From an uncultured Planctomycetales bacterium (lineage in GTDB: Bacteria > Planctomycetota > Planctomycetia > Isosphaerales > Isosphaeraceae): 45,415 nucleotides of DNA. Location of the stretch: assembly GCA_903926465.1 (NCBI GenBank), contig CAIYJE010000051.1:1-45415 (forward strand). The letters run 5' to 3'. The notes below the pieces were generated by a model that was not told where the DNA came from, did no database searches, and worked only from the letters and a program-made list of their open reading frames with translations. Below, one piece after another: positions 18,151-25,585 of the stretch. The stretch's first letter is position 1, and the number at the start of each line of letters is the position of its first letter. The translations under genes were made by a program, and so were the position numbers.

Positions 18151-19383
18151 TCAGGCCAAGGCTGTGATCTCTTCACGAGGCCCGAAGAATTCCCAGTGGA
18201 GCCGAGATTCCTCCACACCCCAGGCTTTGAGCCCCCGATACACCAACTGCATGAACGGCCGGGGCCCGCAGAAGTAGAAGTCGGCATCGTTGGTCGGCAC
18301 GACCGAACGGAGCAGGCCCAGGTCCACGAAGCCCGTACTATCACACCGCCTCTGAGATAGATCGTCAGGCAGCGGCGTGCTGTACCGAATGTGAGTATGC
18401 ATAGTGGGCATCGAGGCCGCCACCATACGCAGTTCATCGGCCATGGCGTGAACTCGGCTGTTACGGGCGCCATGAATGACATAGACGGGGGATGTCACAC
18501 GCTGATCGGCCAGATTTTTAAGCATCGCCAGCAGCGGCGTGATGCCAATCCCGCCCGCCAGCAGCACGACGGCTCGGCCGGAGGCTTGCGCGGGTTCCAG
18601 GGTGAACTCACCGCAGGGGGGACCAATTTCAAGCGTATCACCCACCTTGACCTGATCATGCAGGTGGCTGGAAACAAGCCCCTCAGGCGCACCAGGCTGC
18701 TGCGCCCCCTCACGCTGGACCGTGATCCGATAATGGCCCAGCCCCGGTCGATCCGAGAGGCTGTAGTTTCTGGGCGACGTGGGCGTGGGCAGGTTGTGGA
18801 ACCGGACCGTGATGTACTGACCCGGCTTGAACGGAGCCAGGGCCCCGCCATCGGTGGGCCTGAGATAAAACGATGTCACCGTTTCACTTTCAGGCACCTT
18901 GTATTCCACATAAAAACGCCGATAGCCATTCCAGCCACCAGGCACGGCAGCCTGGTCTTTGTAAATCTGGGCTTCCCGGTCAATCAGCACCGTGCTCAAA
19001 AAGCCATAAGCCTGACCCCAGGCGGCAATCACCTCATCGGTAGCCGCCGCACCCAGTACATCCCGAACCGCCACCAGCAAATGCTTGCCCACAATCGGGT
19101 ACTGGTCGGCCTGGATCCCCAGGGAACAGTGTTTCTGGGCAATCAGTTCCACGGCCGGCTCCAAAACTCCCAGGTTCTCAATATTGGCGGCATACGCACA
19201 AATGGCACCCGCTAACGCCTTCTGCTGGCCACCCGAGTGCTGGTGAGCCTGATTGAAGAAGGCTTTCACCTCGGGATTCCCCGAAAATATCAGGGAATAG
19301 AACCGCCGCGTGATCGCCTCGGCATGCGCCGCTACCGCAGGTGCTGTCGCCTTGACGATTCTGATCGTTTGTTCGCTGAGCAT
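18151..19383 (-). CDS. hmp: Flavohaemoglobin, nitric oxide dioxygenase
   Basis: 410 residues, normal for the family. It converts NO and O2 to nitrate using NAD(P)H, haem and FAD in the cytoplasm. The globin domain (1-145) keeps the proximal H85 in AQKHCSLGI, Y95 (QYPIVGK) and E137 of the proximal triad. The FAD domain has TVRF and RNYSLSD; the NAD(P)H domain has LLAGGIGITPLLAML and YVIHGARNS; the C-terminus ends YFCGPRPFM and HWEFFGP. ATG 19383 has GGAGGA 5 nt upstream. The gene is divergent from an Rrf2-family regulator, with a palindromic operator between them, so repression relieved by NO is very likely. Confidence 0.97.
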   Translation of the reverse strand: MLSEQTIRIVKATAPAVAAHAEAITRRFYSLIFSGNPEVKAFFNQAHQHSGGQQKALAGAICAYAANIENLGVLEPAVELIAQKHCSLGIQADQYPIVGKHLLVAVRDVLGAAATDEVIAAWGQAYGFLSTVLIDREAQIYKDQAAVPGGWNGYRRFYVEYKVPESETVTSFYLRPTDGGALAPFKPGQYITVRFHNLPTPTSPRNYSLSDRPGLGHYRITVQREGAQQPGAPEGLVSSHLHDQVKVGDTLEIGPPCGEFTLEPAQASGRAVVLLAGGIGITPLLAMLKNLADQRVTSPVYVIHGARNSRVHAMADELRMVAASMPTMHTHIRYSTPLPDDLSQRRCDSTGFVDLGLLRSVVPTNDADFYFCGPRPFMQLVYRGLKAWGVEESRLHWEFFGPREEITALA

Positions 19384-19484
19384 GATTCCTCCGCGTGGAG
19401 TGACCTTCCAGGTATGATTGAATGACCCAAAGGTGGGCGGCACCGGTCGCGACGCGACACCGCCCGCGGCTGATCAGCGTGAAT

Positions 19485-19514
19485 TGAATACTACACCTTT
19501 TGGTGTAGAATTCA
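19485..19514. promoter_or_regulatory. Palindromic operator between hmp and the Rrf2 regulator
   Basis: TGAATACTACACC (19485-19497), spacer TTTT, GGTGTAGAATTCA (19502-19514): a 13-bp inverted repeat with one mismatch. It lies 26 bp before the regulator ATG and about 100 bp before the hmp ATG. Position and AT-rich dyad fit a binding site for the adjacent Rrf2 protein, controlling hmp and itself. Confidence 0.82.
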
Positions 19515-19540
19515 AAGAGGTTTCTGGGAGAGGGGCCGGG

Positions 19541-19969
19541 ATGTTGCCGAAAACGGCGGAATATGCGCTTCGAACGGTGGCCTGCCTGGCTCAAGATTCC
19601 AGCCAGAGCGCCTCGGCCGACCATCTGTCTGAACAGACCAAGGTTCCCCGGCGGTATTTGCACAAAGTGCTGCAGAGCCTGGCAAAGGCTCAACTGGTCC
19701 AGTCGCGCTCGGGGCCGGGCGGGGGATACACCCTGGCCCGCCCGATGGATGAGATCACCATTTTGGACGTGGTCAACGCGGTGGCTCCCATGGAGCGAAT
19801 TCGCCATTGCCCGCTGGGCTTACCCACGCATACCAGCCTTTGCCCGCTGCATGCGGAACTGGACCGGAGTTACGCGGCCACCGAGGCGGCGTTTGCCAGG
19901 GTGACCATCGGGGAGTTGCTTCGCTCCACCAGCAAGATCATTCCGCTCTGTGATGTGGCTTGTCGGTGA
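19541..19969 (+). CDS. Rrf2-family transcriptional regulator, NsrR-like
   Basis: 142 residues. The winged helix-turn-helix is typical of Rrf2: MLPKTAEYALRTVACLA at the start, VPRRYLHKVLQSLAKAQLV as recognition region, and RSGPGGGYTLARP as the wing. C90 and C101 (HCPLG..C101PLH) are in the iron-sulphur ligand region; C137 and C141 near the C-terminus could also contribute. ATG 19541 is chosen because it follows GGGAGAGG and matches family N-termini; an upstream in-frame extension to 19418 would translate through the operator. Divergent placement from hmp argues for an NO-sensing repressor. The exact sensor type (NsrR, other Rrf2) cannot be settled by eye. Confidence 0.93.
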   Translation: MLPKTAEYALRTVACLAQDSSQSASADHLSEQTKVPRRYLHKVLQSLAKAQLVQSRSGPGGGYTLARPMDEITILDVVNAVAPMERIRHCPLGLPTHTSLCPLHAELDRSYAATEAAFARVTIGELLRSTSKIIPLCDVACR

Positions 19970-20209
19970 GTGGGAGCGGCCCGAGCCGACCGCCAGGCCG
20001 CCGTTTCCGGAGATTCCCGAGCGGTTCACGGTGGCGTGAGGGTTTGCACTGGAATGGAGGGGCCAAAATCTCGATCATGCAGAAGCGGTGCATCGGCGGT
20101 GGGTCTGGCGCGGCCCCTTCTGGACCACAGGCTTTCCGCGAGCGACCAAACCAAACCAAATCCTGGCCTCAGGGCCACGCCCAGGTCTCTTCATTCGATA
20201 GATTGAGCC

Positions 20210-20992
20210 ATGCCTACTATTCTTGACGAGATCGTGGCGACCAAGCGACGTGAGGTGGAACTGGGCCGCAAGCGGATGCCGCTGGAAGAACTGGAAGCCC
20301 AGGCGGCCGAGGCGCCCCCGGTGCGTGACTTCCGGGCGGCGGTGGCCGGGCCAGGGCCGGTTCGCCTGATCGCCGAGGTCAAGAAGGCCAGTCCCTCGGC
20401 CGGGGTGATCCGCCCCGACTTTGACCCGATTGTGATCGCTCGCACCTATCAAGCCCATGGCGCGGCCTGCCTGAGCGTGCTCACCGACGTCCCCTACTTC
20501 CAGGGGCACCTCTCGTACCTGGCCCGCATCCGCGCGGCCGTGGCTATCCCGTTACTGCGCAAAGACTTTCTGATCGATGAGTACCAGGTGGTAGAGGCCC
20601 GCGTCGCCGGGGCCGACTGCGTGCTTTTGATTGCCGAGATCCTGGATGACCACCAGCTCAAGAGCCTGCTGGAACGGGCCAGGGGGCTGGGGATGGAGGC
20701 CCTGGTTGAGCTGCACGACGCCGAGAACCTGCCTCGGGTTTTGGCCGCCGGCGCCACTCTGGTGGGGATCAATAACCGCGACCTCCGCACCTTCAAGACC
20801 GACCTCAACCACACGATCAGGCTCCGCGAGCAAGTGCCAGCCGAGGTTGTGCTGGTGGCCGAGAGCGGCATCCATACCCGGGCCGATGTCGAGCGGTTGC
20901 AGGCCGCCGGGGTCGATGCCATTCTGGTGGGCGAGAGCCTGATGCGGGCCCCCGATATCGGCCACGCGGTTGACAACCTGCTGGGCCTGTAA
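20210..20992 (+). CDS. trpC: Indole-3-glycerol-phosphate synthase
   Basis: 260 residues, full length for the monofunctional enzyme. It closes the indole ring of CdRP in tryptophan synthesis, in the cytoplasm. Visible TIM-barrel motifs: LIAEVKKASPSAGVI (beta1, catalytic Glu/Lys), ACLSVLTD..YFQG (beta2), PLLRKDFLIDEYQV (beta3 with catalytic Lys), ADCVLLIAEIL, ALVELHD (catalytic Glu), LVGINNRDLRTF, LVAESGIHTRADV, ILVGESLMRAPDI. No other trp gene is adjacent, so it stands alone. The ATG follows about 240 bp of empty sequence after the Rrf2 gene. Confidence 0.98.
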   Translation: MPTILDEIVATKRREVELGRKRMPLEELEAQAAEAPPVRDFRAAVAGPGPVRLIAEVKKASPSAGVIRPDFDPIVIARTYQAHGAACLSVLTDVPYFQGHLSYLARIRAAVAIPLLRKDFLIDEYQVVEARVAGADCVLLIAEILDDHQLKSLLERARGLGMEALVELHDAENLPRVLAAGATLVGINNRDLRTFKTDLNHTIRLREQVPAEVVLVAESGIHTRADVERLQAAGVDAILVGESLMRAPDIGHAVDNLLGL

Positions 20993-21038
20993 CTCCGCGA
21001 TCCACGTCTAACCTCACCCCCGTGAAAGCCACCCCGGC

Positions 21039-21713
21039 ATGAGCGAATCTCTGGAAAAATATGGCATCTATGCCGTACTCGGCGGCCTGCTGCTTTTGAT
21101 AGTGGGGTACGTCTGGATTTTACTGCGGGCCCGCCGTAACCGGGTGCCCAGACGGCTGTTCTTCCTGGGGTTCCCACCGGCGGCCCCGATCTATGCCGCC
21201 TTTCACGCCCGCAGTTTCAAGGGCCCGCTGGCCGTGTTTCTGATTGGCCTGGCCCTGGCCGGCTCTCCCTACTTGATCAACGCGGTTGGCCCGTACTTCA
21301 TCTCACTGGGCCCACGGGCCAAGCTGGTGGATGGCGAGCGACACCTGACCCTGACCGGCTGGGAACAGGGCGACTACCCCAGCGCCCTGCGCACGCATGC
21401 CGACGCCACCGTGGTCCAGATGGCCAACCCCGATGTGACCGATAAGACGCTGACCGGCCTGGCCGACATGACCAACCTCCGTGAACTGGACCTGAGCCAT
21501 ACGGCCGTCACCGATGCCGGCCTGGAACATCTGGCCGGGCTCAAGACGCTGGAAATTTTGCGGCTGGCCTCAACGGCCGTGACCGATGCCGGTCTGGAAC
21601 ATCTGGCCCCCCTTGAATCTCTGAAACAACTGGACGTGCGCGGTACCGCTGTCACGGCCGAAGGGCTGGCCGCCTGGCGCCAGGCAAAACCAGGCCGGCG
21701 AGGGCTGCGTTAG
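21039..21713 (+). CDS. Membrane protein with C-terminal leucine-rich repeats
   Basis: 224 residues. Two hydrophobic segments lie at about 10-30 (AVLGGLLLLIVGYVWILL) and 65-85 (GPLAVFLIGLALAGSPYL). After a short variable region come about four LRR units with the planctomycete consensus LTGLADMTNLRELDLSHTAVTDAGLEHLAGLKTLEILRL. The last repeat ends AAWRQAKP. It lies 46 bp after trpC and may be cotranscribed. The role is unknown; LRRs imply protein binding. Confidence 0.85.
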   Translation: MSESLEKYGIYAVLGGLLLLIVGYVWILLRARRNRVPRRLFFLGFPPAAPIYAAFHARSFKGPLAVFLIGLALAGSPYLINAVGPYFISLGPRAKLVDGERHLTLTGWEQGDYPSALRTHADATVVQMANPDVTDKTLTGLADMTNLRELDLSHTAVTDAGLEHLAGLKTLEILRLASTAVTDAGLEHLAPLESLKQLDVRGTAVTAEGLAAWRQAKPGRRGLR

Positions 21714-21804
21714 CGCCAACACCGCCAGCTTGTCCATGGAGAACGGCTACCCCCAGGCTGACTCGGTTTCTTCCCACATCAACCATCATCAGAGAACCAC
21801 CGCC

Positions 21805-22662
21805 ATGAGCCTGAGTTTGCACCCAGAGCCGCGCGGCGATTACCGCAACGCTCGCTTCCTTGCGCTGGCCTCAGACCTGGCGTATGAACCCGAGGTCGAT
21901 GCCCAGCCCAAGTATCGGGAACTGTTGGGCCTGGATGCGCGGCTGATCGGCGTGAACAACACCCAGGCCTACGTGGCAACCAGCTCAGAGGCCATTGTGG
22001 TGGCGTTCCGGGGGACCGAGAACCCGGCTACGCTCGATGGTCTCAAGGATTGGCTGGTAACCAACGCGCTAAACTTGCTGGTACTGCCCCAGGGCCGGCT
22101 AGGAACCGACTTCGCGGCCGCAGGCGTGGGAGCCCGGTTCCATCAGGGGTTCCTGAACGCCCTGGCCGATATCTGGGAGCCGGTGCTTGCCCTGGTCGAG
22201 GTCGAGTTCAACCAACGGGAACGACCGATCTGGGTGACCGGGCATAGTCTGGGCGGGGCACTGGCCACGCTGGCTGGCTGGCTATTCACCCGCAAGATGC
22301 TGCCAGTCCAGGCCATTTACACCTTTGGCGCGCCGATGGTGGGCAACAAGCAGGCCATGGAAGGGTTCGACCGCGACATTGGCTCAATCACCTTCCGCTA
22401 CGTGGATATTGACGACCCCATTCCCAGGCTGCCCACCATGAGCCTGATCGCCAACGCCTACACCCACTGCAAGCAAGAGAAGCAGTTGGGGAGCACCGCC
22501 AGCGGCGTGAGTGAATCTCTCTCGATGTTCGGCCAGGTTCCCGGCCAGACGGCCGATGGCCTGATCAAGGGCAAGGTTGTGGATGACCTCTGGAAAGAGG
22601 TCAACCGGCGCGTAAATTGCCACATGATGGCCAGCTACCGCAGCAAACTGCCCGAAGCCTGA
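21805..22662 (+). CDS. Class-3 (fungal-type) lipase family protein
   Basis: 285 residues from ATG 21805. Alpha/beta-hydrolase features: VVAFRGTE as oxyanion strand, nucleophile elbow GHSLGGALATLA with S148, TFGAPMVGNK, the catalytic Asp region DIDDPIPRLP (D204), and a candidate His in YTHCKQEK. All match Lipase_3. There is no signal peptide, so it would be cytoplasmic unless exported by another route. The frame is open upstream to 21730, but the first 25 residues lack family character. Likely a triglyceride or ester hydrolase; the substrate is unknown. Confidence 0.9.
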   Translation: MSLSLHPEPRGDYRNARFLALASDLAYEPEVDAQPKYRELLGLDARLIGVNNTQAYVATSSEAIVVAFRGTENPATLDGLKDWLVTNALNLLVLPQGRLGTDFAAAGVGARFHQGFLNALADIWEPVLALVEVEFNQRERPIWVTGHSLGGALATLAGWLFTRKMLPVQAIYTFGAPMVGNKQAMEGFDRDIGSITFRYVDIDDPIPRLPTMSLIANAYTHCKQEKQLGSTASGVSESLSMFGQVPGQTADGLIKGKVVDDLWKEVNRRVNCHMMASYRSKLPEA

Positions 22663-22846
22663 TCCGGAACCCTGCCCGGTTTCACCGGGGCGACAATTCT
22701 GGCATATTCGCGTGAGCCGTTGGATGACCGGCCGCTCACGCTCCACCAACGGAACGCCGCGCCTTCAAGCACCCGTTCAGGCAAAAACCCAGGTTCCATG
22801 CGGGGCCCGGGGGTCGCCATTTCCTCCCTTCAAGGAACCCTGATCC

Positions 22847-23974
22847 ATGACTTCTCGCCTGCTCTCCACCGCCTGCGGCTTGCTGGGGCTCACCCTGGCG
22901 CTGGCACCGGCTTCATCCACCCAGGCGGCCGACGGTACCTGGCCGACCGAAAAGGCCAACGCCTGGTACGCCTCCAAACCCTGGCTGGTTGGTTGCAACT
23001 TCAGCCCCAGCACAGCCATTAACCAGCTTGAGATGTGGCAGGCCGAGACCTTTGACCCCGCTACCATCGATCGCGAACTTGGCTGGGCCCAGGACCTGGG
23101 CTTCAACAGCGTGCGTGTGTTCCTGCATGACCTGCTCTGGCAGCAAGATTCCCAGGGGCTGCTCCAGCGCATGGAAGAATTCCTGACGATTGCCGACAAG
23201 CACAAGATTGGCGTCATGTTCGTGCTATTCGACAGCGTGTGGGACCCCAATCCCAAGCTGGGTCTGCAGCGCCCACCACACGCCGGCCTGCACAACTCTG
23301 GCTGGGCCCAAAGCCCAGGCCGCGCCATCTTGCAAGACCCCGCCAAGCAAGACAGCCTCAAGCCGTTCGTCCAGGGAGTACTCAAGCACTTCAAGAACGA
23401 TCAGCGGATCCACGCCTGGGACCTGATGAACGAGCCCGACAACAACAACGCCAACAGCTACGGCCTGCTCGAACCCAAGAACAAAGGCGACCTGGCGTTT
23501 GAGCTGCTGAAAAAAACGTTCACCTGGGCACGCGAGATTAACCCCGACCAGCCCCTGACCGCCGGCATCTGGATTGGTGAGTGGACAGCCGACAAGATCC
23601 ACCCCATCCACAAGTTCCAGCTTGACAATTCGGACATCATCACCTACCACTCGTACGACCCACTCGATAAGCACAAGGCCCGCGTGGCCCCCCTCAAGCT
23701 TTACAATCGGCCTATCCTCTGCACCGAGTTCATGGCCCGGCCCAACGGCAGCCAGTTCGACCCAATCCTCGCCTGGCTCAAGAGCGAGAAGATTGGGGCC
23801 TATTGCTGGGGCTTCGTGGCCGGCAAAACCAACACCATCTACGCCTGGGATACCTGGAAGCAACCGGCCACCAGCGAGCCCAAGGTCTGGTTCCACGACA
23901 TCTTCCGCGCCAACGGTACCCCGTTCGACGCCAAGGAAGTGGGCTACATCAAAAGCGTGACCGGGGCCAAGTGA
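22847..23974 (+). CDS. Secreted GH5-like glycoside hydrolase
   Basis: 375 residues with a signal peptide (LLSTACGLLGLTLALAPASSTQA). TIM-barrel clan A motifs: LGFNSVRVFLHDLLW, the acid/base E196 in HAWDLMNEPDNN, YHSYDP, and nucleophile E294 in RPILCTEFMARP, then AYCWGFVAGKTNTIYAW. The fold and both catalytic Glu residues fit family GH5-like enzymes that cut beta-linked polysaccharide outside the cell; the substrate cannot be read. A 184-bp gap separates it from the lipase gene. Confidence 0.9.
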   Translation: MTSRLLSTACGLLGLTLALAPASSTQAADGTWPTEKANAWYASKPWLVGCNFSPSTAINQLEMWQAETFDPATIDRELGWAQDLGFNSVRVFLHDLLWQQDSQGLLQRMEEFLTIADKHKIGVMFVLFDSVWDPNPKLGLQRPPHAGLHNSGWAQSPGRAILQDPAKQDSLKPFVQGVLKHFKNDQRIHAWDLMNEPDNNNANSYGLLEPKNKGDLAFELLKKTFTWAREINPDQPLTAGIWIGEWTADKIHPIHKFQLDNSDIITYHSYDPLDKHKARVAPLKLYNRPILCTEFMARPNGSQFDPILAWLKSEKIGAYCWGFVAGKTNTIYAWDTWKQPATSEPKVWFHDIFRANGTPFDAKEVGYIKSVTGAK

Positions 23975-24069
23975 TAACCCGGTCAATGGATCTGGAAAGG
24001 GCCGGCATGCGAGTAGTGGCTTCCGCCATCCGACACGCGGCCGGCTCCTTGGTCGGGAGTAATCAATCC

Positions 24070-24492
24070 ATGGCTCTTCCAGCTTCGTGCGAAGCCCGAC
24101 CCTTCTATCGATCCGCCATCCACAGGTACGAAGATGCTCTGATCTTGCTACAGGCCGCCCCAGAGCATTCAACAGGGGCTGTCTACCTGGCAGGCTATGG
24201 AATTGAATGTATTCTCAAAGCACTGATCCTGAATACGCTTGCTCAGGCAGACCGTACCGAAATGTTACGATCGTTTCGCGGTGCCAGGGCTCATGATTAC
24301 AGTTGGCTACGATATGAGTATCTCCGAAACGGCGGGCCCAGTTTCCCGGCAAACATCAGACAAGCCTTCACACTGGTTAATGATTGGTCCACGGATTTGA
24401 GGTCTGATCCAAGACAGCAAGAACAAGAAGACGCAAAGGATTTTCTCGACGCGGCCAGAACAATTCTGACCTGGGCAAAAGAGAGGATGTGA
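24070..24492 (+). CDS. HEPN-domain protein, possible RNase toxin
   Basis: 140 residues from ATG 24070 (GGGAG about 9 nt upstream); ATGs at 23986 and 24007 are alternatives. The fold is all-helical with the PF05168-like pattern VYLAGYGIECILKALIL and then FRGARAHDYSWL. R70-GARA-H75 is an R-x4-H motif, the catalytic signature of HEPN ribonucleases. Base composition looks lower in GC than neighbours. Only 1 nt separates its TGA from the ATG of the next gene, so the pair is an operon. HEPN proteins usually pair with MNT nucleotidyltransferases, but the partner here is not one. A toxin or defence role is inferred. Confidence 0.8.
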   Translation: MALPASCEARPFYRSAIHRYEDALILLQAAPEHSTGAVYLAGYGIECILKALILNTLAQADRTEMLRSFRGARAHDYSWLRYEYLRNGGPSFPANIRQAFTLVNDWSTDLRSDPRQQEQEDAKDFLDAARTILTWAKERM

Positions 24493-24493
24493 C

Positions 24494-24817
24494 ATGTCCA
24501 TCAAGGTAACACATGGCTGCAAAGACGAGACGATTGTCCTCTTGATCGAGGCTTTGAAAGCCTATCAAGCTAAACACTCCCAGGCTCAGATCGACCTATA
24601 TCGACAGAATTCTGTTTCGGTACGAATCCGAATCATCGATCCTGACCTAACTGGCCGAAGTAGGGCTGAACGCAACAAGGACGCCTGGAACTATTTAAAC
24701 TCTTTACCGGAAGAGATTCAGTCGGATGTTAGTTCTTTGATCTTGCTCACACCTGAAGAAACCAAGATGTCGTTCGCCAATTTCGAGTTCGAACACCCAA
24801 TTCCGTCAAACCTATGA
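24494..24817 (+). CDS. Small partner of the HEPN protein (107 aa), unknown family
   Basis: 107 residues, starting MSIKVTHGCKDETIVLLIEAL. No nucleotidyltransferase GS-x10-DxD motif, helix-turn-helix or membrane segment is visible. The middle, RIRIIDPDLTGRSRAERNKD followed by AWNYLNSLPEEI and LILLTPEE, has a pattern loosely like BolA-fold proteins (strand, F/L-x-G-R-S-x-x-E-R, helix, strand, LTPEE). This is only a by-eye resemblance. It ends FEFEHPIPSNL. Tight coupling with the HEPN gene suggests antitoxin or regulator, or a second subunit. Confidence 0.75.
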   Translation: MSIKVTHGCKDETIVLLIEALKAYQAKHSQAQIDLYRQNSVSVRIRIIDPDLTGRSRAERNKDAWNYLNSLPEEIQSDVSSLILLTPEETKMSFANFEFEHPIPSNL

Positions 24818-24827
24818 CCGCCTACCG

Positions 24828-25429
24828 ATGAGCTTTCCCTCCAGGATACGATCTTTATTCGACCAGCGGGCCCAACATCAAGAGGCCCAACGCAGAGCAC
24901 GGGCGAACATCCTGAATCTGATCGCAAGCCTGCCCTCTCGGAAACTCACCGGCCGCTGAACCGGCTCGGCCCGCAGAACGACGGTGGCGACGTGGTTCCT
25001 GACGACATTGAGGGGATCGCGGCCTGCTTCTCACCCGGCGTGGGCCAGATCTCAGGCTTTGAAGCCGATTGCGTCTCACGCGGCATGAAGGGCTTTCTGG
25101 CCGATGGCTCGGTGAAGGGACCCGCGCAATCCGACGCCGGCCTCCAGTTTCTCAAGAAACATGTCGGCCTGATCACCAACGGCACCACCATGGATGACTG
25201 GATGAACGCCAGCCACACGCGCCAGAACAGCGACCTGATGCTTCAGATGGATATCGAGGGATGCGAATGGCTCGCCTTGGCCAACATGTCTGGCCCGCTA
25301 CTCCAGCGTTGTCGAATTCTCCAGGAACGGTTTCCAACGTTGCTAACTCGCTCCAAGCCACCGCCGCAGGTCAGGACTCTACCTGAGCCTTTTCCCCGAA
25401 CCTTCAATCGCTTCAATCCAGTTGAATGA
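24828..25429 (+). pseudogene. Decayed FkbM-like methyltransferase gene
   Basis: ATG 24828 opens MSFPSRIRSLFDQRAQHQEA... ending ...PSRKLTGR and a TGA at 24957. The adjacent frame continues as LNRLGPQNDGGDVVPDDIEG, CFSPGVGQISGFEADCVSRG, FLADGSVKGP and DLMLQMDIEGCEWLAL. These match the order of motifs in FkbM-type methyltransferases (nDGGYvvP, SpGVG...E, DIEGaE). One missing base near 24955 explains the break. A second break near 25307 shifts the expected VVEF into another frame (VVEFSRNGF), and the C-terminus is lost. The start lies only 8 nt after the HEPN partner gene. Confidence 0.72.
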
Positions 25430-25445
25430 AGGTCTGCCCCGCGTA

Positions 25446-25490
25446 AAACTGGCGCGGACGGAAACACCCCTCCGCGCCAGTTTCTCGTTT
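25446..25490. terminator. Intrinsic terminator between convergent units
   Basis: A perfect 13-bp stem AAACTGGCGCGGA (25446-25458) / TCCGCGCCAGTTT (25471-25483) with a 12-nt loop, followed by CTCGTTTTAT. The other strand has TTTTAC on its exit side. It sits between the methyltransferase remnant (+) and the Tat-exported protein (-), so it may serve both. Confidence 0.78.
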
Positions 25491-25500
25491 TATCCAGACA

Positions 25501-25524
25501 GTCCATGCCGTCCATTCGGTCCAT
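25501..25524. repeat. 9-nt-period tandem repeat, GTCCATnnn x3
   Basis: GTCCAT at 25501, 25510 and 25519 with spacers GCC and TCG, directly after the terminator. Same family as 10315-10338 and 9286-9300. Confidence 0.65.
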
Positions 25525-25585
25525 GAAGACTGACCCGTTTTGAAGATCGGTTGGACGTGATCGACGGTATGGACCCGTTGAAATC

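Noticed and set aside
24992-25429. 145-aa intact protein starting at GTG 24992
   Set aside because: It begins inside the nDGG motif of the methyltransferase; the upstream part of the domain is in another frame, so it is part of a pseudogene.
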